Part shown: positions 60,530 to 64,000 of the stretch, in pieces
Layout of the letters: each line of letters opens with the position of its first letter
Numbering within the stretch: position 1 is the stretch's first letter
DNA from: Wurfbainia villosa
Taxonomy: Eukaryota > Streptophyta > Magnoliopsida > Zingiberales > Zingiberaceae
Assembly: GCA_025175895.1 (NCBI GenBank)
Contig: CM045989.1
Location: forward strand, 23,677,928-23,741,927
Length of the DNA: 64,000 nt
Direction: 5' to 3'
The notes under the pieces: model-generated
The model's input: only the letters and a program-made list of their open reading frames with translations
Databases searched by the model: none
Told to the model about the DNA's origin: nothing
Position numbers and translations under genes: made by a program

Positions 60530-61380
60530 ATGACTTTCAACCCACTTGCTGTACATGATACTGAAAGAGAATAAACATACTGGACCCAACTATGTTGATT
60601 GGAAGAGGAATCTTGACATTGTCTTGACTGCTGAGGAATACAAATATGTACTCCTCAAAGAGTGCCCTCCTAAGCCTGCGGATGATTCTGGACTAAAGGA
60701 GAAGGAGAGTTATAAGAAGTGGATCAAGGCCGATGAGATGGCGCGGTGTTACATTTTGGCATTTATGTCAAATGTATTACAACATCAGCATCAAGCCATG
60801 CCCACTGCTTATGACATGATGCTCAATCTCAAAGAGCTTTTCGGACACCAGAATCAGGCTGCAAGGCAGGAAGCCATGAGGAACTTGATGACGACCACCA
60901 TGATCGAGGGAACACCCGTGAGGGATCATGTTCTCAAGATGATGGCTCATTTGAATGAGTTGGAAGTCCTCAGAGCTGAGATCGATGGGGAAACCCAGGT
61001 CGATATCATTCTCCAGTCTCTACCTAGGGTTTTGAGCAGTTTCGCCTGAACTACAACATGAACAAAAGGTTGTATTCATTGGCGGAGCTTCTGACAGAAC
61101 TCCAGGCGGCAGAGGGGCTATTTCGTCAGAGTGCTCAGGCGCATGCCATGGTGACCCAAAAGGTTTCTACTTTTAAGCCGAAAGGCAAGAAGAAGAAAAA
61201 ACAAACTGGGGCAAAGACGGTGGGAGGAACTCAGGGAGGAGTGAAGAAGCCAAAAGGCAAGTGCTTCACTTGTAAGCAGACTGGGCACTGGAAGAAGGAC
61301 TGCCCCAACCGCAAGCAAAACAAAGGTATATCTTTTGGTCTAGTCGTTGAAACATGTTTAGCGGTGTTATCTACCGGCAC
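60530..61380 (+). pseudogene. Family G gag (copia)
   Basis: The likely start is ATG 60530 (MTFNPLAV), with a frameshift near 60555 before ILKENKHTGPNYVDWKRNL (UBN2/DUF4219 start). It continues TAYDMMLNLKELFG and EGTPVRDHVLKMM, a frame change near 61048, then SLAELLTELQAAE, a Lys-rich stretch and one CCHC knuckle CFTCKQTGHWKKDC (about 61262-61305). This is the usual gag layout of this copia lineage, two shifts away from intact. Confidence 0.88.
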
Positions 61381-61680
61381 CTAGTGTGTAGATACGGGAG
61401 CCACTGATCATGTCTGCAATACTTTGCAGGGGTTCCAGGAAACTAGATGACTGGCTGAGGGGGAGATTACTGTATACTTGGGCGATGCCACGAAGGTGGC
61501 GGCTATTACAGTGGGAGACGTTTATTTATCTTTTGAGAAAAATAAAGTTTTGGTTCTTAAGAATTACCTTTATGTACCTTTATTTAGAAAAAATTTAATT
61601 TCAGTTTCTAAATTGTTTATGGATGGATATTCTATTTCTTTTAATGACAGAGTTGTTATAAAAAAAGAATAGGGACATTA
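61381..61680 (+). pseudogene. Family G protease (copia)
   Basis: The aspartic protease active site reads CVDTGATDHVC, preceded by TAG where Trp is expected (GT-stop-CVDTGA; TGG to TAG). Further stops follow, after which LVLKNYLYVPLFRKNLISVS (about 61550-61610) marks the segment linking protease to integrase. Confidence 0.85.
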
Positions 61681-61694
61681 TCTGTTCAGGTGCA

Positions 61695-62702
61695 TTGATA
61701 AGAAATCTATACACACTTGAACCAAAAACTCCCACGATGCAAATAGAAGTTAATAACTCATCTTCTAATTCCAATAAGAGAAAAGAACCTTCGAAGATGA
61801 ACCAAACATATCTTTGGCATCTTAGGCTTGGTCATATTAACCTAAGAAGAATTCAAAGGTTGATAGCTAATGGACCTCTGGGTTCATTAGTGGTGGAAGA
61901 TTTCCCAACCTGCGAATCTTGCTTGGAGGGTAAAATGGCCAAGAGGTATTTTAAGGCCAAGGGGTATAGAGCCAAAGATGTGTTAGAATTGGTTCATTCT
62001 GATTTGTGTGGTTCTATGTCTATCCAGGCTAGAGGTCATTTTGAGTATTTCGTCTCTTTTTTAGACGATTATTCGAGATATGGATATATTTACTTGATGC
62101 GCCGCAAGTCTGAATGCTTTGACAAGTTCAAAGAATTCAAGGCTGATGTGGAGAAACGTCAAGGTAAAAGTATCAAGACACTATGATCTGATCATGGTGG
62201 TGAGTACCTCTTGGGAGAGTTTAGGAATTACTTATCAGAGGTTGAGATTCAATCCCAATTATGCACTTTGCACACCCAGTAGAATGGTGTAGCGAGAAGC
62301 GAAGGAATAGGACTCTTATGGAGATGGTTAGATCGATGATGAGTTATTACGAGTTGCGGTCGTTACTGAGGATATGCTCTAGATACGGCGGTGTACATTC
62401 TAAACTTGGTTCCATCTAAATCAGTGCCTTCTACTCCCACAGAATTGTGGACTGGGCGAAAGCCTAGTCTAAGACATATTCGGATATGGGGGAGTCCAAC
62501 ACATGTGCTAAAGGCAGATGTTGGTAAGTTGGAACCTCGTATAAAAGTACACATGTTCGTTGGCTATCCTAGAGGAACGAAAGGTGGTTTGTTTTATAGT
62601 CCTAGAGATCAGAAGGTGATCGTTAGCACGAACACCAGATTTCTAGAGGAAGACTATGTGATGAACCACAAGCCCATGAGTAAGATTGTTCCGAGGAATT
62701 AA
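61695..62702 (+). pseudogene. Family G integrase (copia)
   Basis: Pre-integrase zinc finger LWHLRLGHINLRRIQRL...CESCLEGKM (about 61810-61940), core with ELVHSDLCGSM and FLDDYSRYGYIYL (61985-62100), stop after GKSIKTL at 62184, then SDHGGEYLLGEFRNY. The region of the catalytic Glu is broken by stops near 62280. The C-terminal part (62391-62702) reads RIWGSPTHV and HMFVGYPRGTKGGLFY. Confidence 0.88.
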
Positions 62703-62719
62703 AGGTGAAGTCACTCTTC

Positions 62720-64000
62720 AAAGCATCACAACCCGGTACAAGAGGATATACCACAAGTCACTGCACCGCGTGTCACAGAGGATACACAGGTGATACCTCA
62801 TCGTAGTGGGAGGGTTGTGAGACAGCTTGATAGATTCATGTTCTTAGGAGAATCTTCTGATTTGGTCCCTGGCGAACATGAACCTGATCCCTGGACATAT
62901 GACGAGGCAATCGAAGATAAAGATGTAGTATCTTGGCAAAGTGCAATGAATGTTGAGATTGAATCTATGGATTCAAATCAGGTCTGGGAGCTAGTAGAAC
63001 CACCCGATGGTATAAAAACCATTGGATGCAAGTGGTTCTACAAAAGAAAGAGAGGAATAGATGGGAAGGTTGAGACCTTCAAAGCGAGGCTTGTTGCGAA
63101 GGGGTATATCAGAAAGAGGGTATCGATTATGAGGAGACCTTTTCGCCGGTAGCCATGCTTAAGTCTATCCAGATTCTCTTATGCATTGCAACTCATATGG
63201 ATTATGAGGTGTGGCAGATGGATGTCAAGACAGCTTTCCTTAATGGAAGTCTTGAGGAAAACATCTATATGAAGCAACCAGAGGGATTCATTGCAAAGGA
63301 CAAAGAGCATCTTGTATGTAAGCTTAATCGGTCCATTTATGGATTGAAACAAGCTTCGAGGTCTTGGAACATCCGCTTTGATGAGGTAATCCAGTCTTAT
63401 GGATTTATTCAAAGTCCGGATGAGTCTTGTGTATATAAGAGATGTGACGGAAATGTAGTGGTATTTCTTGTACTTATACGTAAATGACATTTTGTTAATT
63501 GGCAACAATGTCAAGGTGTTATCGAACGTAAGGGTATGGTTGTCCAAACAGTTTGATATGAAAGACTTGGGAGAAGTGGGACACATCCTTGGGATCAAGG
63601 TTATAAGGGATCGCAGGAAAAGGATGTTGTGCTTATCTCAAGCTTCATACATAGACATCATTATGGATCGTTTTAGCATGCAGAACTCCAATAAGAGTTT
63701 TCTACCTTTCAGGCATGGAGTTCCTTTATCTAAGGAGATGTGTCCTAGAACATCTGAGGAGATAGAGGAGATGAAAGCGGTTCCTTATGCTTCGACAGTA
63801 GGAAGCCTCATGTATGCGATGCTATGTACGAGACCAGATATCTTCTTTTCCTTGGACATGGTCAGTAAATATCAGAGTAATCCAGGACAGGGACATTGGA
63901 CTGTGGTAAAACATATATTGAAGTACCTGAGAAGGACTAGGGATTATATGCTAGTTTACCAGGTAGACCAATTACTCCCTATGGGTTATACAGATTTCGA
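62720..64000 (+). pseudogene. Family G reverse transcriptase, runs off window
   Basis: RT begins with RSGRVVRQLDRFMF and continues SWQSAMNVEIESM, GCKWFYKRK and RLVAKGY. A frameshift near 63110 precedes WQMDVKTAFLNGSLEENIYM and CKLNRSIYGLKQASRSW. A second frameshift near 63470 leads to LYVNDILLIG, where the catalytic YVDD has become YVND. MKDLGEVGHILGIKV and TVGSLMYAMLCTRPDI follow. RNase H should lie beyond 64000. Confidence 0.9.

Overview
This window is a plant nuclear repeat block: 64 kb with no recognisable host gene and essentially all of it made of nested transposable elements. The initiator-Met primer sites (TGGTATCAGAGC) after long LTRs, Ty1/copia, Ty3/gypsy and CACTA coding remnants, and GC-rich LTR cores point to a flowering plant with a large, repeat-rich genome. 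A non-grass monocot is a guess I cannot confirm.

Layout, left to right. 1-1837 is the 3' end of a gag-only, Sirevirus-like copia element (family A, copy A1, + strand). It sits in the gag C-terminus of a second such element, family B (1838-5646, + strand). B in turn sits in the gag of a third, family D (5647-7040, - strand), and D sits in the end of a decayed CACTA transposon, CACTA-1 (7041 to about 10310, - strand; DUF4218 part of TNPD plus a Transposase_24-like gene). 10599-11123 and 29016-30289 are the two halves of one copia LTR (family E). They were split by a complete Ty3/gypsy element, F1 (11124-29010, target duplication CATTT), which is itself interrupted by a complete family A element, A2 (17164-22680, duplication TCTCT). 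The E gag-pol follows on the - strand (30310-34268). At a TA microsatellite (34977-35116) E is fused to the RNase H end of a + strand copia element of family G. The adjoining G LTR (35381-35752 and 57967-59473) was split by a second gypsy copy, F2 (35753-57961, duplication GTACA). F2 carries a complete CACTA element, CACTA-2 (40713-45593, duplication GGA), and a complete gag-only element of family C (51824-56906, duplication CTCTA). The window ends inside a + strand G gag-pol (60530-64000).

How the parts relate. Once nested insertions are removed, F1 and F2 are both about 12.3 kb with LTRs near 3.9-4.0 kb. Their pol remnants (RT, RNase H, zinc-binding and core integrase, chromodomain-like tail) fit chromovirus gypsy elements, probably Tekay/Del-like (inference). 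Families A, B and C lack protease, integrase, RT and RNase H as far as can be seen, and end in the same gag C-terminal motif, so they would need enzymes from autonomous relatives. All coding regions are broken by stops, frameshifts or truncation.

Most interesting signals: (i) the two LTRs of A2 carry different palindromes (CAGTCGACTG versus CGATCG-type) at the same promoter-proximal positions; (ii) the same CAGTCGACTG-type motif is dense in the terminal part of CACTA-1; (iii) all four gypsy LTRs hold tandem arrays of about 40-bp hairpin units, seven per LTR in F1 and nine in F2; (iv) CACTA-2 has an exact empty site elsewhere in the window and carries a Ulp1/C48 protease remnant; (v) a G LTR appears to be shared by two elements in tandem.
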